Shown piece by piece: positions 1-9,222 of a stretch of DNA of 64,000 bases. Made by a program: the position numbers and the translations under genes. Source of the stretch: UBA822 sp036336795 (GTDB lineage: Bacteria; Gemmatimonadota; Gemmatimonadetes; Longimicrobiales; Gaopeijiaceae). The stretch is taken from assembly GCA_036336795.1 (NCBI GenBank), contig JAYZFL010000006.1, positions 18,785 through 82,784 of the forward strand, given 5' to 3'. The notes below the pieces were generated by a model. The model searched no databases. It was not told the DNA's origin and saw nothing but the letters and a program-made list of their open reading frames with translations. How positions within the stretch are numbered: the first letter of the stretch is position 1; the number at the start of each line of letters is the position of its first letter.

Positions 1-187
1 CTGTCAGCGTTTAGTGAAGTACGTTCGTGTCCGATCTTTGTTGTCGGTATCGTGGTATCTGGACGAGTGGTGAAGTTTCAACAAGCAGGTTTGTTGACGT
101 GCGCCGATCTCAGCCTCACCCTGTACTGAAAGGTCCCATGAGATGCTCGGTCATGAGATTCGAGTTCCCCTAAATGGAGGAAGCCCC
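1..187. other. Leader region before the first gene
   Basis: No gene or clear tail of a gene is visible in the first 187 bases. A strong Shine-Dalgarno GGAGG (176-180) lies 7 bases before a GTG at 188, and this decides the start of the first CDS. No convincing -35/-10 pair was found. Confidence 0.4.
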
Positions 188-3100
188 GTGGCCACCGTCG
201 CCAACGTTCGAATTGCCTTCCTGAGCTTTGCGTCTGTCGTGCTGCTTGCCTTCGTTCCACTAGAGGAGGGGCTTGAGTTTCTGCAGGAGACCTACGAAGT
301 CACCATTCGGGAAGGGACAAACATGGCGGCCGTCCTTTCACCGGACGGGTCCACGCTTGCGCTGGACGTTTTGGGTCGAATCTGGGTCCTGCCTGTCGAG
401 GGGGGAATTGCTCGACCGCTTACTGACCCACTCGGCGACGCTCGTCAGCCGACATGGTCACCGAATGGAGTCCGGATTGCGTTTCAGGCGTACTGGGACG
501 GCAACTACCATATATGGGTGGTGAACAGGGACGGGACGGATCTCGAACAGCTTACCAATGGCCCCTACGACCATAGGGAGCCCCACTGGTCGCCCGACGG
601 TTCTAAGATCGCTTTGTCTTCAGACCGAGACGGAACGTACGGCATCTATGAGCTTGCACTTGCGAGCCGGGCCGTGACCCGGCTTACCGATGGTGAGGGG
701 AATGAGTACGGACCGGCTTATGGTCCTGACGGGCGGAGTGTAGCCTATCTGACGGATGGAGAGGGAGCCGGGCTCTGGGTTATCCGTGCTGCCTTCGCCG
801 AGCAGATTGTCGATCTTGGTGGTGCTCAGGGATTTGGCGCCTCTTGGAGTCCGGACGGTGTAGAGATCGCCTACAACGAATTAACTCGCGGCATGAGCAC
901 ACTGAGGGTGGTGGGAACAGGTTCCGGCGCGGAAAGCCGGGCAGTGAGTGACCCTAATGAAGACGTGTTCCCCTTCCGGGCGTCATGGATTACCGGTGAC
1001 CGTCTGATCTACACGTCGGACGGAAAGATCAGAACTCGATCAACAGGCGGAGGAAGTGCACGTGACGTGCCTTTCGAGGCGACGGTGACGTTGGATCGCC
1101 GCAATTATCGAAAGGCCACTCAGGACTTGGATATAGAAGGTCAGTTTCCGGTTCGAGGAATCGTCTCGCCCGCTGTTTCGCCCGACGGCATTTCGGTAGC
1201 GTTTTCGGCACTCGGCGATCTTTGGGTCATGTCCCTGGGCGAGAGCCCGGAACGCATCACGGATGATCCCTGGGTGGAGGTAGATCCGGCGTGGTCCCCA
1301 GATGGGCGCTCGCTCGTATTTGCTTCCGACCGGGAGGGTGAAGTAGATCTCTGGCTTCGTGACATGGGCACTGGCGCGGAGCGTCGAATCACAGAGGGTG
1401 GAGGAATGGCGCCTGCGTGGTCTCCGGACGGGCGACAGATCGCATTTATCGGAGGTTCCGAGGGCGAGGTCCTCTATGAAGGTGGGCTTCGGGTCCTGAA
1501 CATGTCTACGGGAGAAGCTCGAACGGTTCGATCCGGTTTGAACAATCCGGGACGGCCGACGTGGTCGCCCGATGGTTCCCAAATCGGGGTGTCGGCTCAT
1601 TGGCGTTACTCTACTCGGTTCAGGGAAGGGGTGAACCGTGTGTTGTTGATGCCGATCCCACGCACCGCCGCTGAAGACCAGGGCTTTGGAGTAGCCGAGG
1701 ATGTGACAGGAGAATTCTCGAGCGGCTCCCACGGTGGCGTTTCTGGGTGGGAACTTGGTCAAGCTGGGGATGTGGCTCTTCCCCCCGAACTAGTGCTGCA
1801 AGAGGGGGAGCGCATGCTCGAGTTCCTACCTCACGGGTCGGTGGGTACGCGTTCCACGAGTGGCCCGGTCTGGTCTCCTAATGGTCAGTGGATGGCCTAC
1901 GTTTCGACCGGAGTCCTCTGGGTGGTTCCAGTGAACCCGGAGGGGGATGCGACTGGGCCGCCCATACGACTGACTAATGAGGTTTCAGACGACCCGTCAT
2001 GGGTGGGAGATTCTGAGTCTCTGCTCTACCTCACGACGGACCGACTGAGGCGAGTCTGGCTACGGAATGGACGTATTGAGGACGTTCCGATGGATCTCAC
2101 GTGGGAGCGCGAGGTGACCCAGGGATCGGTGGTCGTCCACGCTGGAGGGCTGTTCGACGGGACGTCCGATCAGATTCGCCGCAATGTGGACATCGTCATT
2201 GAGGGCAACCGAATTGTCGCATTGGAGAGCCACAACGAGGTCCGCCACCAGGGTCGCGTCGTGGATGCTTCGGACGGTTTTGTATCACCAGGCCTGATCG
2301 AAATGCACACGCATGGGGGTCTTTCGTCCGGGGAGCAATTGGGACGTCTCTGGCTTTCGTACGGAGTCACCACGATCCGGAATCCCTCGTCCGACCCATA
2401 CGAGATGGTGGAGGGTCGTGAGTCTACAATCTCGGGGCGGCGCATTGGACCCAGAATCTTCGGTACAGGAGGTAGTGTAGATGGGAGCCGCATTTATTAC
2501 GCCGGCTCTTCTTCATTGGGTGCGACGGCCCAGGTGGAGTTGGAGCTCAAGAGAGCTGAGGCGTTGAGGTACGATCTCATCAAGACGTACGTCCGCCTCT
2601 CCGATCCGACTCAAAAGCGTATTATTGAGGATGCGCACGCGATGGGGGTCCCGGTAACCTCTCATGAACTTTACCCGGGGGTAGCCTACGGCGTTGACGG
2701 GGTTGAGCATGTTCGTGGGACGAGCCGCAGGGGATATTCGACCAAGGTGACCGAGCTTTACCGGAGTTACGATGACGTTGTCGGACTGCTTGCGACGTCC
2801 GATATGACGATCACGCCAACCGTTGGTATCTATGGGGGCTTTGCGCTTCTGGCGCAGGAGGACCCCTCCATCTTCGACGACGCTAGAGTGAGGGCGTTCT
2901 CTCTGGCCGCGGGTGCACGGTATGGATCCTCTGGGGGGCGAATTAGTGAGGATATCGAGACTACCCGTCTCTTAGTGTCCGACATGGCAGGCACCGCCCG
3001 GCGGATTGTCGAAGCCGGTGGTACGGTGATGATGGGCACTGATTCGCCTATTAATCCTGAGGGTCTCAGTCTTCTTGTCGAGATGGAAATTCTCGTCAAG

Positions 3101-3325
3101 TATGGCGGCATGACACCACTGGATGTTATGCGTGCCACAACGTCGGTTCCCGCACGGATCATGGGGTACGGAGAGGAATTCGGCACCATCGCGGTTGGGC
3201 GTCTGGCTGACCTTGTCGTTTTCGGTGCCAATCCGCTTGAAGACATCCGCGCGACCCGGGATGTACGGATGGTCGTGAAGAACGGAGTGGTTTACGAGCC
3301 GGAAGAGTTGCTGACGAGGCAATAG
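188..3325 (+). CDS. Exported TolB-propeller amidohydrolase
   Basis: A large secreted metal-dependent hydrolase of the amidohydrolase superfamily, with a TolB/WD40-like beta-propeller in front of the catalytic domain. The GTG at 188 is preferred to the ATG at 143 because of the GGAGG 7 bases upstream, and it gives a typical signal peptide. About residues 40-670 hold repeated propeller blades with recurring W-S-P-D-G motifs. The last third is the amidohydrolase: HTH metal motif in MHTHGG, a lysine in DLIKTYV that may be the carboxylated bridge, histidines in TSHELYPG and EHVRG, and an aspartate in GTDSPINP. The family cleaves cyclic amides or peptide-like bonds; related proteins are often annotated as imidazolonepropionase-like or prolidase-like. 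The substrate is unknown. It stands alone and is followed by a strong terminator. Confidence 0.88.
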   Translation: MATVANVRIAFLSFASVVLLAFVPLEEGLEFLQETYEVTIREGTNMAAVLSPDGSTLALDVLGRIWVLPVEGGIARPLTDPLGDARQPTWSPNGVRIAFQAYWDGNYHIWVVNRDGTDLEQLTNGPYDHREPHWSPDGSKIALSSDRDGTYGIYELALASRAVTRLTDGEGNEYGPAYGPDGRSVAYLTDGEGAGLWVIRAAFAEQIVDLGGAQGFGASWSPDGVEIAYNELTRGMSTLRVVGTGSGAESRAVSDPNEDVFPFRASWITGDRLIYTSDGKIRTRSTGGGSARDVPFEATVTLDRRNYRKATQDLDIEGQFPVRGIVSPAVSPDGISVAFSALGDLWVMSLGESPERITDDPWVEVDPAWSPDGRSLVFASDREGEVDLWLRDMGTGAERRITEGGGMAPAWSPDGRQIAFIGGSEGEVLYEGGLRVLNMSTGEARTVRSGLNNPGRPTWSPDGSQIGVSAHWRYSTRFREGVNRVLLMPIPRTAAEDQGFGVAEDVTGEFSSGSHGGVSGWELGQAGDVALPPELVLQEGERMLEFLPHGSVGTRSTSGPVWSPNGQWMAYVSTGVLWVVPVNPEGDATGPPIRLTNEVSDDPSWVGDSESLLYLTTDRLRRVWLRNGRIEDVPMDLTWEREVTQGSVVVHAGGLFDGTSDQIRRNVDIVIEGNRIVALESHNEVRHQGRVVDASDGFVSPGLIEMHTHGGLSSGEQLGRLWLSYGVTTIRNPSSDPYEMVEGRESTISGRRIGPRIFGTGGSVDGSRIYYAGSSSLGATAQVELELKRAEALRYDLIKTYVRLSDPTQKRIIEDAHAMGVPVTSHELYPGVAYGVDGVEHVRGTSRRGYSTKVTELYRSYDDVVGLLATSDMTITPTVGIYGGFALLAQEDPSIFDDARVRAFSLAAGARYGSSGGRISEDIETTRLLVSDMAGTARRIVEAGGTVMMGTDSPINPEGLSLLVEMEILVKYGGMTPLDVMRATTSVPARIMGYGEEFGTIAVGRLADLVVFGANPLEDIRATRDVRMVVKNGVVYEPEELLTRQ

Positions 3326-3369
3326 AGCAAACGATTTCTGCCCGTTCGACAGGTTGATGAAAGATGAGG

Positions 3370-3404
3370 TCTCACAAGCATTTACAGGCTTGTGAGATTT
3401 TTTC
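3370..3404 (+). terminator. Rho-independent terminator
   Basis: A perfect 10-bp stem (3370-3379 with 3388-3397) and an 8-base loop are followed directly by six T residues (3398-3403). It lies 45 bases after the stop of the amidohydrolase gene and is the clearest intrinsic terminator in the window. Confidence 0.85.
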
Positions 3405-3405
3405 T

Positions 3406-3620
3406 ATTAATTTGAGGCCGATTGTAACGGTCCCACTCTTCCTTGTTCGGGCCGAACTTGAACGTATTTGTGTGTCTGGGACTGGTCAGTTCTGACCGGT
3501 GGATTTCATGACATTTTCCACCAACTCTATAAGGATTACTGCTACGACAGAACCAAGCCACCACAACATGAGCTAGTCCTCCTCTCAGGAACCCTACAGT
3601 TCCTCATAGCGTTAGCTAGT
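3406..3620. other. Intergenic stretch without visible gene
   Basis: Between the terminator and the small minus-strand gene I see no supported ORF, tRNA or repeat. Short reading frames on both strands look random in composition. Confidence 0.4.
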
Positions 3621-3821
3621 TCAGGTACGGCCCTTCCGCCAAAGAGTATTGCCTCGGTAGCTCAATAGACCTAGCACGACAAATGCAAGTAGGGATGCCC
3701 ACATGGGCAGAGTCCATGATCCTAGAGTAAGAGATAAACCCTCAATTACTCGAAACAGATGCAGGACAGAAACCAACCCAAAGATGCAGCTAGAGATAAG
3801 CAGGTATTTGTGTCTATCCAT
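3621..3821 (-). CDS. Small two-helix membrane protein
   Basis: A 66-residue protein with two hydrophobic helices (about residues 6-24 and 37-54), a glycine-rich linker between them and a basic C-terminus (RKGRT). A purine-rich Shine-Dalgarno (GAGGA, complement of 3831-3835) lies 9 bases before the ATG, which supports translation. The pattern (HLFRV..., then a WTLPMW-type second helix) resembles a widespread family of roughly 70-residue uncharacterised inner-membrane proteins. It lies alone and is convergent with the upstream amidohydrolase gene. The function is unknown. Confidence 0.6.
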   Translation of the reverse strand: MDRHKYLLISSCIFGLVSVLHLFRVIEGLSLTLGSWTLPMWASLLAFVVLGLLSYRGNTLWRKGRT

Positions 3822-4055
3822 TAGTCATCATCCTCACTCGCGAGCGATGGTCGTATCCGACCCTTGAGATCCGGCCTCTCCTAGCACCTGCCAACACGGT
3901 TTTGTACGTCTGATCCGGCTAGTACGTTGGACAGATAATTATAATACGGGATGTCATGTGGGACTTCGTCGTCCTTGCCCTCCTTGGGGTGGCGATGCTT
4001 CATCGCTCGGCTTCCCACAGACCTCGTAAGCGACCCCAGCGACGGAAGGAGTCCT

Positions 4056-5354
4056 ATGCTACAGGACTGGTTCAAACTCGCCGAGCAGGGCACTTCGGTC
4101 GGTAAGGAAGTGCTTGCCGGGATGACGACTTGGGTCACCATGGCTTACATCGTTGCTGTAAATCCGCTTATGCTCGAGAACGCGCAGATGGATTTCGGCG
4201 CAGTTTTCGTAGCAACGTGTCTGGCTGCTGCGTTCGGAAGCATATTCATGGGGGTCGTCGCTAATCTGCCGGTTGCTCTTGCCCCGGGCATGGGGCTGAA
4301 TGCCTTCTTCACCTACAGCATTGTGATTGGGATGAATCTCCACTGGCAGACCGCTTTGGGGGCAGTTTTCTGGTCTGGAATCCTATTCCTGATCCTCAGC
4401 CTGACTGGTGTTCGGGAGCGAATTGTCTATGCAATGCCCGTGAGCATCAAGATAGGGATCGCTGTCGGCATTGGCCTTCTTCTCACGGTCATCGGCCTTG
4501 GGAACGCCGGGGTTATCGTTCAAGGCGAAGGTGCCCTACTTGCCATGGGCGACCTGAAAACTTGGTCCGCGAGTCTGTTCGCCATCGGTTTTATACTTAC
4601 GGTCGCTCTGTTTGTTCGCGGTAGTTCCTTTGCAGTGATAGCCGGGATCTTGGTCGTGGCGGTGGTCGGATGGTTCTTGGACCCGAGCTTCGAGTTTCCT
4701 GCGTCGGTGGTCGCGCTCCCCCCCTCACTGGGCCCAACCTTCCTAGAACTCGAATTTCTACTACCGCTCGAAGTTGGATTCATGAGCGTTATTCTGGCCC
4801 TGTTGTTCGTTGATCTCTTCGACACATCGGGCACCCTTGTGGCGGTGGTAAATCAAGGTGGTCTCGAAACAGAAGAGGGGAAGATTCCCAATCTTGGCCG
4901 TGCAATGCTGGCTGACAGCAGCGCAACCGTTGTCGGTGCTCTGCTCGGCACCTCGACTACCACGTCGTACATCGAGAGTACCACGGGTATCTCGGTCGGA
5001 GGCCGCACCGGCCTGACATCAATAGTGGTTGGCCTGCTTTTCTTTGCAACGCTGTTCGTGGCTCCTTTCGTAGATGCCATCCCACCGTATGCAACTGCTC
5101 CTGCGCTCGTGTTTGTGGCGGTACTGCTCATTGCATCGTTGAGTGAGTTTGAGGCCTGGAAGGATTTCTCGGAGTTGGCACCCCTCGTGATTACCGCCGT
5201 CATGATGCCCTTGAGTTTCTCGATTGCGGACGGGATCGCTGCGGGGATCCTAACCTACGTCCTGATCAAGATCCTCGCGGGCAAGCACGGGGATCTGAAC
5301 GGGATATTGATTGGGCTCGCCGTGATCTTCCTGGGTAAATTTGTACTACTGTGA
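4056..5354 (+). CDS. NCS2 purine permease, AzgA type
   Basis: Inner-membrane symporter for guanine, hypoxanthine or adenine. The ATG at 4056 is preferred over the upstream ATG at 3951: GGAAGGAG sits just before it and the protein then begins in the usual AzgA manner (short basic N-terminus, then V-LAGMTTWVTMAYI). The reading frame has many hydrophobic helices, the N-A-P-G-M-G-L-N-A-F segment typical of the GhxP/AzgA branch, and the DLFDTSGTL motif in the middle. The length of 432 residues is normal. It is transcribed alone and convergently with the following minus-strand gene. A TATAAT hexamer at 3940-3945 could be a -10 element, but no -35 is present at proper spacing. Confidence 0.88.
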   Translation: MLQDWFKLAEQGTSVGKEVLAGMTTWVTMAYIVAVNPLMLENAQMDFGAVFVATCLAAAFGSIFMGVVANLPVALAPGMGLNAFFTYSIVIGMNLHWQTALGAVFWSGILFLILSLTGVRERIVYAMPVSIKIGIAVGIGLLLTVIGLGNAGVIVQGEGALLAMGDLKTWSASLFAIGFILTVALFVRGSSFAVIAGILVVAVVGWFLDPSFEFPASVVALPPSLGPTFLELEFLLPLEVGFMSVILALLFVDLFDTSGTLVAVVNQGGLETEEGKIPNLGRAMLADSSATVVGALLGTSTTTSYIESTTGISVGGRTGLTSIVVGLLFFATLFVAPFVDAIPPYATAPALVFVAVLLIASLSEFEAWKDFSELAPLVITAVMMPLSFSIADGIAAGILTYVLIKILAGKHGDLNGILIGLAVIFLGKFVLL

Positions 5355-5390
5355 TGGAAATGTCCGTCCGAGTGTTTTCACGACTACCAT

Positions 5391-6971
5391 CTACCACCGG
5401 TCGGGATTTGCGGCCTCCCATTCCTGGCTAAACTCAACTGGTACGTGATCGTCAAGCAGCATTTGGCCGTCAGTCATAAAGTCGTAAATCTCTCTGAAGC
5501 AGCTTACCTGCGTATTGCTGATGCGGCGAAACACGTGGCCCGGGCCCAGCTCTGCCGGATGGCGTAACCCCATTGCCGCGAGAAGTTCGAGGAATCCCTC
5601 GACCGTTCCCTCGTGATAGCGCTCCACCCGTTCAGCCTTACCCGCCACATGTAGCCCATACATCAACGACGGATCTTGCGTGGTGATACCTGTTGGACAG
5701 CGGTCTGAGTTGCAGCGCAGCGCCTGGATACAGCCTAAAGCGAGCATCATGCCGCGCGCCGACACGCAGAGATCGGCTCCGAGGGCGAGTGCACGAGCCA
5801 TGTGAAATCCCGTGAGAATTTTTCCCGAGGCAACAATTGATATTTGGTCGCGCAGCCCGATTCCTGTGAGAGCGTTGTGCACGAAGACCCAAGCGTCGCA
5901 TGCGGGCATGCCCACCGAATTTGAAAACTCGAGCGGGGCTGCCCCAGTTCCGCCCTCTCCTCCGTCGACCGTGATGAAGTCAGGGGTCACGCCGGTCTGG
6001 AGCATCGCCTTGCATATGGCAAAGAAATCTGAGGGGCGACCGACGCAAAGTTTAAAGCCAACAGGTTTTCCGCTCGAGAGTTGGCGCAGTGTTGCCAGGA
6101 ATTCGAGTAAACCCCGCGGTGTCGAAAAGGCCCGGTGCGAGGAAGGCGAGACCACTGTTTTGCCGGCCGGGACTCCACGAATGGCAGCGATCTCTCGGGT
6201 GACCTTGACCGCCGGGAGAATCCCTCCGTGTCCAGGCTTGGCGCCCTGGGAAAGTTTGAGCTCTACCATCCGCACCGCTTTCTCTGCAGCTTGGCGCTCG
6301 AATGCCTGCGGATCGAAATCACCGTCCTGGGTTCGGCATCCGAAGTATCCGGTGCCGATTTGCCAGATGAGATCGCCACCGGGTTCAAGGTGATAGGGAG
6401 AGAGGCCCCCTTCACCGGTATTGTGAGCAAAATGTCCTCGATTGGCACCAGTGTTCAGCGCGAGCACTGCATTCTTCGAAAGGGAGCCGTAGCTCATGGC
6501 GGAGATGTTCAACAACGATGCCGAATAGGGTACTTCACAGTCCGGGCTGCCGATCTTGACTCGAGGCGGCTCGCTGATGGGCTGCGTAGGTGCCATCGAA
6601 TGCGCGCACCATTCGTAGCCGACACGGTAAACATCCCGGTGTGTGCCAAACGGCTTAGTCTCGAGTTCACCTTTGGCTCGCTGATATGCGATGCTGCGAA
6701 ATTCCCGTTCGATCGGAAACGCATCGATGTTGGATTCGATAAAGTACTGTTGTATTTCCGGTCGCAACGCCTCGAAGAGATATCTGCCGTGTCCGATCAA
6801 CGGGAAGTTCTTGAGGATGGTGTGCTGGCTTTGAAGGGAGTCATGCAGACCCAGTGCGATCAAGGGTCCCACCAGCACCAACGCCCACAGGACGTGAAGT
6901 GAGATAAAGGCGCCTGCGAGTACCAGGACGATTACTCCAGCTGAAATTCCGTAAAAACAGCGGCGAACCAT
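5391..6971 (-). CDS. FMN-binding glutamate-synthase-like protein
   Basis: A 526-residue protein built around the FMN-binding (alpha/beta barrel) domain of the glutamate synthase large subunit, without the glutaminase domain. An N-terminal hydrophobic stretch (about residues 8-42) suggests membrane anchoring. Core features are GHGGILPAVKVT, the VSPSSHRAF segment, and ITVDGGEGGTGAAP for FMN phosphate binding. The cysteine cluster CIQALRCNSDRCP (C-x5-C-x4-C) is expected to hold a 3Fe-4S centre. Stand-alone proteins of this type occur in many bacteria and their electron donor and product are not settled. GGGGGAG lies about 8 bases before the start. It is not near a gltD-like small subunit here. 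Confidence 0.85.
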   Translation of the reverse strand: MVRRCFYGISAGVIVLVLAGAFISLHVLWALVLVGPLIALGLHDSLQSQHTILKNFPLIGHGRYLFEALRPEIQQYFIESNIDAFPIEREFRSIAYQRAKGELETKPFGTHRDVYRVGYEWCAHSMAPTQPISEPPRVKIGSPDCEVPYSASLLNISAMSYGSLSKNAVLALNTGANRGHFAHNTGEGGLSPYHLEPGGDLIWQIGTGYFGCRTQDGDFDPQAFERQAAEKAVRMVELKLSQGAKPGHGGILPAVKVTREIAAIRGVPAGKTVVSPSSHRAFSTPRGLLEFLATLRQLSSGKPVGFKLCVGRPSDFFAICKAMLQTGVTPDFITVDGGEGGTGAAPLEFSNSVGMPACDAWVFVHNALTGIGLRDQISIVASGKILTGFHMARALALGADLCVSARGMMLALGCIQALRCNSDRCPTGITTQDPSLMYGLHVAGKAERVERYHEGTVEGFLELLAAMGLRHPAELGPGHVFRRISNTQVSCFREIYDFMTDGQMLLDDHVPVEFSQEWEAANPDRW

Positions 6972-7112
6972 TTAAGACTCCCCCTCTCCAAGGCTTTGGC
7001 GTCCGAATTAATGAACTTCCCACCCTGTCTCCCCGGCCCCGAAGACGGTAACCAGTCCCTTCAGTATCCTCGCCCCTCTGCAAGGAGTGGTATTTCTAGC
7101 GCATCTATCCCG

Positions 7113-8039
7113 TCAGGCCAGCCCGTCGAACAGTTCTTCCATGCGGGTTCGGGTTCGCTCGTCGGGCAACAGCCCGACATTGGCACCCATGTTGTCAATT
7201 AAATGCTCCGGATCCGAGGTGGCGGGAATGACGACCGTCACCGCAGGGTGCGCTAGGATGTATTTGAGGAAAAACTGTGCCCAGCTTTGGCAATCGAACT
7301 CAGCCGCCCACTCCGGAAGCTCTCGACCACGTGTTGCGGTGAAAAGTCGGCCGACGTTGTACGGCTCGTTGACGACCACCCCGATCCCTCGGTCCTGTGC
7401 CAAGGGAAGGAGACGCTCGGCGGCTTCACGTTCACCGAGTGAGTAGTTGAGCTGGACGAAGTCGAGTTCCTCCGCCCGGAGGATTTGCTCCATCTGTTCG
7501 TACTGTCGCGTGAATGAGGTGGTAACTCCTACATACCGGGTTCGGCCCTCCTCCTTTGCTTGTCGGATCGTCCTCAGGTGGATGTCGACATCTCGTAAGT
7601 TGTGCACCTGGTTTAGGTCGATGGTGTCGCGTCCCCAACTCTGGAGTGATGCTTCCTGCTGATCGATTCCGGCTTCCCGCCCTCCGCCTGTCGAGATCTT
7701 AGTGGCGAAGAAAAGGTCGTTCTGAATGCCAAGTTCCTGAACCAACTGGCCGGCGACCCTCTCCGAACTCCCGTACGAGGGGGCTGTATCGAAGAAGCGA
7801 CCCCCCATTTCATAGAAGAGTCGTAGTACGTCCCTCAGGGGGTCCTGCTCCTCGTCAGATGGGCCGACACTGAATGTGCGAGCGCTACCAAGTCCTACGG
7901 CAGGGAATTCCTGTCCTGAGGACGGGATGGAACGCATGAGTAGGGGTTGTTCATGAGCCCAGGCTCGCGTCTCACTCAACAGCAGAGCGGCCCCAGTTCC
8001 TGCACTGATCTTGAGCATCTTTCGACGCGAGATCTTCAT
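7113..8039 (-). CDS. Tat-exported aldo/keto reductase
   Basis: An NAD(P)H-dependent aldo/keto reductase of 308 residues. The N-terminus carries a twin-arginine export signal (SRRKMLKIS, then a hydrophobic stretch ending near residue 28). The catalytic tetrad of the family can be placed at D84 and Y89 (FDTAPSYG), K114 (ATKIS) and H146 (QVHNL). The C-terminal part contains VVIPATSDPEHL, equivalent to the cofactor-binding segment. Export of a nicotinamide-dependent enzyme by Tat implies folding with cofactor in the cytoplasm. The substrate cannot be inferred. It is transcribed as a single gene, with about 140 bases to the next gene downstream. Confidence 0.85.
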   Translation of the reverse strand: MKISRRKMLKISAGTGAALLLSETRAWAHEQPLLMRSIPSSGQEFPAVGLGSARTFSVGPSDEEQDPLRDVLRLFYEMGGRFFDTAPSYGSSERVAGQLVQELGIQNDLFFATKISTGGGREAGIDQQEASLQSWGRDTIDLNQVHNLRDVDIHLRTIRQAKEEGRTRYVGVTTSFTRQYEQMEQILRAEELDFVQLNYSLGEREAAERLLPLAQDRGIGVVVNEPYNVGRLFTATRGRELPEWAAEFDCQSWAQFFLKYILAHPAVTVVIPATSDPEHLIDNMGANVGLLPDERTRTRMEELFDGLA

Positions 8040-8095
8040 TTCGTCACCTCGTCGACTAAAAGATCATCTGTCTGTACATCATCCCAAGATGAGCA

Positions 8096-8112
8096 CCCGT
8101 TCCCGGAACGGG
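8096..8112. promoter_or_regulatory. 17-bp perfect palindrome, possible operator
   Basis: CCCGTTCC and GGAACGGG are perfect inverted arms around a single C, located 57 bases upstream of the aldo/keto reductase start. The symmetry and position fit a repressor or activator site. No T-run follows, so it is not an obvious terminator. The regulator is unknown. Confidence 0.35.
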
Positions 8113-8286
8113 CAAGAAAAGGCACCCCGATAGACGAAGGCTTAGACTCAACCAACCTTCCCCGATCGTTTCCTGCACAATCAAGTCCATCGCAGGAAAT
8201 TCGATGATCGGATATCGGACGGCCTCATCTCTCGTTAGCTCGACCAGAGACTGCGGGCATGACGGAGTAGGGTCCTGAGAGGAACC

Positions 8287-9222
8287 TTATCGGCCACCGG
8301 GAATTCGCCGCTTGATGTCTAATGGTACACGGGTTCCGTAGTCCGTCACACCGGATAGCCTCTCAAAATACTCGTAGACCACTGCTGATACGGCTTCGAT
8401 CAAGGCACCACCATTTCCACCGTAATTCGACATCACTGAAAGCACATAAGGTCGATCGGGTAGACCAACGAGCGCCCAGACGGTAGCGACTCCCGTGATG
8501 CCTCCGGGCTTGAATGCGATGGGGATCTGTCTCGGGACGGGCTCACGAACTGGACCCCCCTTATAGATCTCCAAGATCTCGCGGACGCGGACACATGCGG
8601 ATCGGTCCATTGGCAGATCACAGGATGCGATCTTTGCCATGATAGTTGCTGCGTCGACTGGGGTCGAAATATTCTCATTACCACGAGCAGATTCCTCAGG
8701 TCTGATCATTTTTCGCTGAAGCTTGGTCCGCGGAGCTCCGAGCCGGGAGGAAAGTTGGTTGATAGCGTCCATCCCGAGCTCGTCTATAAGGATGTTCGTC
8801 GCAGTGTTGTCTGAGTGCACGACCATGTAAATCGCATAGTCTTCAAGAGAGAGCGCAGAACCTCCATCCGTGAGGACTCTGAGTACACCGCTTCCACCGG
8901 TCCGCACGTCGTCATTCATCACGATTCGCTTCCGAAGGATGTCAGGATCGAACTGGGCCCGACGGAAAAGCTCCAGCAGGATCGTAACCTTGATTGAACT
9001 GGCTTGCGGAAAAATCAGATCATCGTTGACGGCGAGCCTATCGTCGCTACTCAGATCAATCACATGAAGCCCGGCCACGCCTTCGTATGCGGCCACGATG
9101 CGATCCAGATTCGTCTGTAGCTTGGCCCTGAGGATACTCAGATGCTCTTCTTGGCCTGAGGCCGGGTTGGTGGCGGTCGTCACCCAAACGACGATAACAC
9201 TAGCCAGTACTTTCCAACTCAT
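8287..9222 (-). CDS. Class A beta-lactamase-fold serine hydrolase
   Basis: A secreted 311-residue penicillin-recognising enzyme. A signal peptide covers about residues 1-23. The class A landmarks are present in order: S75-x-x-K78 (ASSIKV), S137-D138-N139 (HSDNTA), a candidate general-base glutamate at E176 or E177 (RPEESARG), and K238 in KPGG where active lactamases have K-[T/S]-G. The changed third motif and the lineage-type sequence mean it may be a beta-lactamase or a cell-wall or ester hydrolase; resistance cannot be claimed. Its ATG overlaps the TGA of the upstream CocE-type gene (ATGA at 9219-9222), so the two are translationally coupled. Confidence 0.82.
   Translation of the reverse strand: MSWKVLASVIVVWVTTATNPASGQEEHLSILRAKLQTNLDRIVAAYEGVAGLHVIDLSSDDRLAVNDDLIFPQASSIKVTILLELFRRAQFDPDILRKRIVMNDDVRTGGSGVLRVLTDGGSALSLEDYAIYMVVHSDNTATNILIDELGMDAINQLSSRLGAPRTKLQRKMIRPEESARGNENISTPVDAATIMAKIASCDLPMDRSACVRVREILEIYKGGPVREPVPRQIPIAFKPGGITGVATVWALVGLPDRPYVLSVMSNYGGNGGALIEAVSAVVYEYFERLSGVTDYGTRVPLDIKRRIPGGR

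Noticed and set aside
1040..1762. A 240-codon minus-strand frame inside the amidohydrolase gene
   Set aside because: Antisense to a well supported propeller domain, with random-looking composition and no neighbours.
3650..3667. A tRNA-like sequence (CCTCGGTAGCTCAATAG)
   Set aside because: It resembles a D-arm but no acceptor, anticodon or T-arm can be built around it, and it lies in the coding strand complement of the small membrane protein.
3927..3945. TTGGAC and TATAAT before the purine permease
   Set aside because: The two hexamers are only 7 bases apart, so they cannot form one sigma70 promoter; only the TATAAT could be used with another -35.
6135..6902. A 255-codon plus-strand frame opposite the glutamate-synthase-like gene
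   Set aside because: It lies antisense to the Fe-S and FMN motifs of the real gene and has no domain features.
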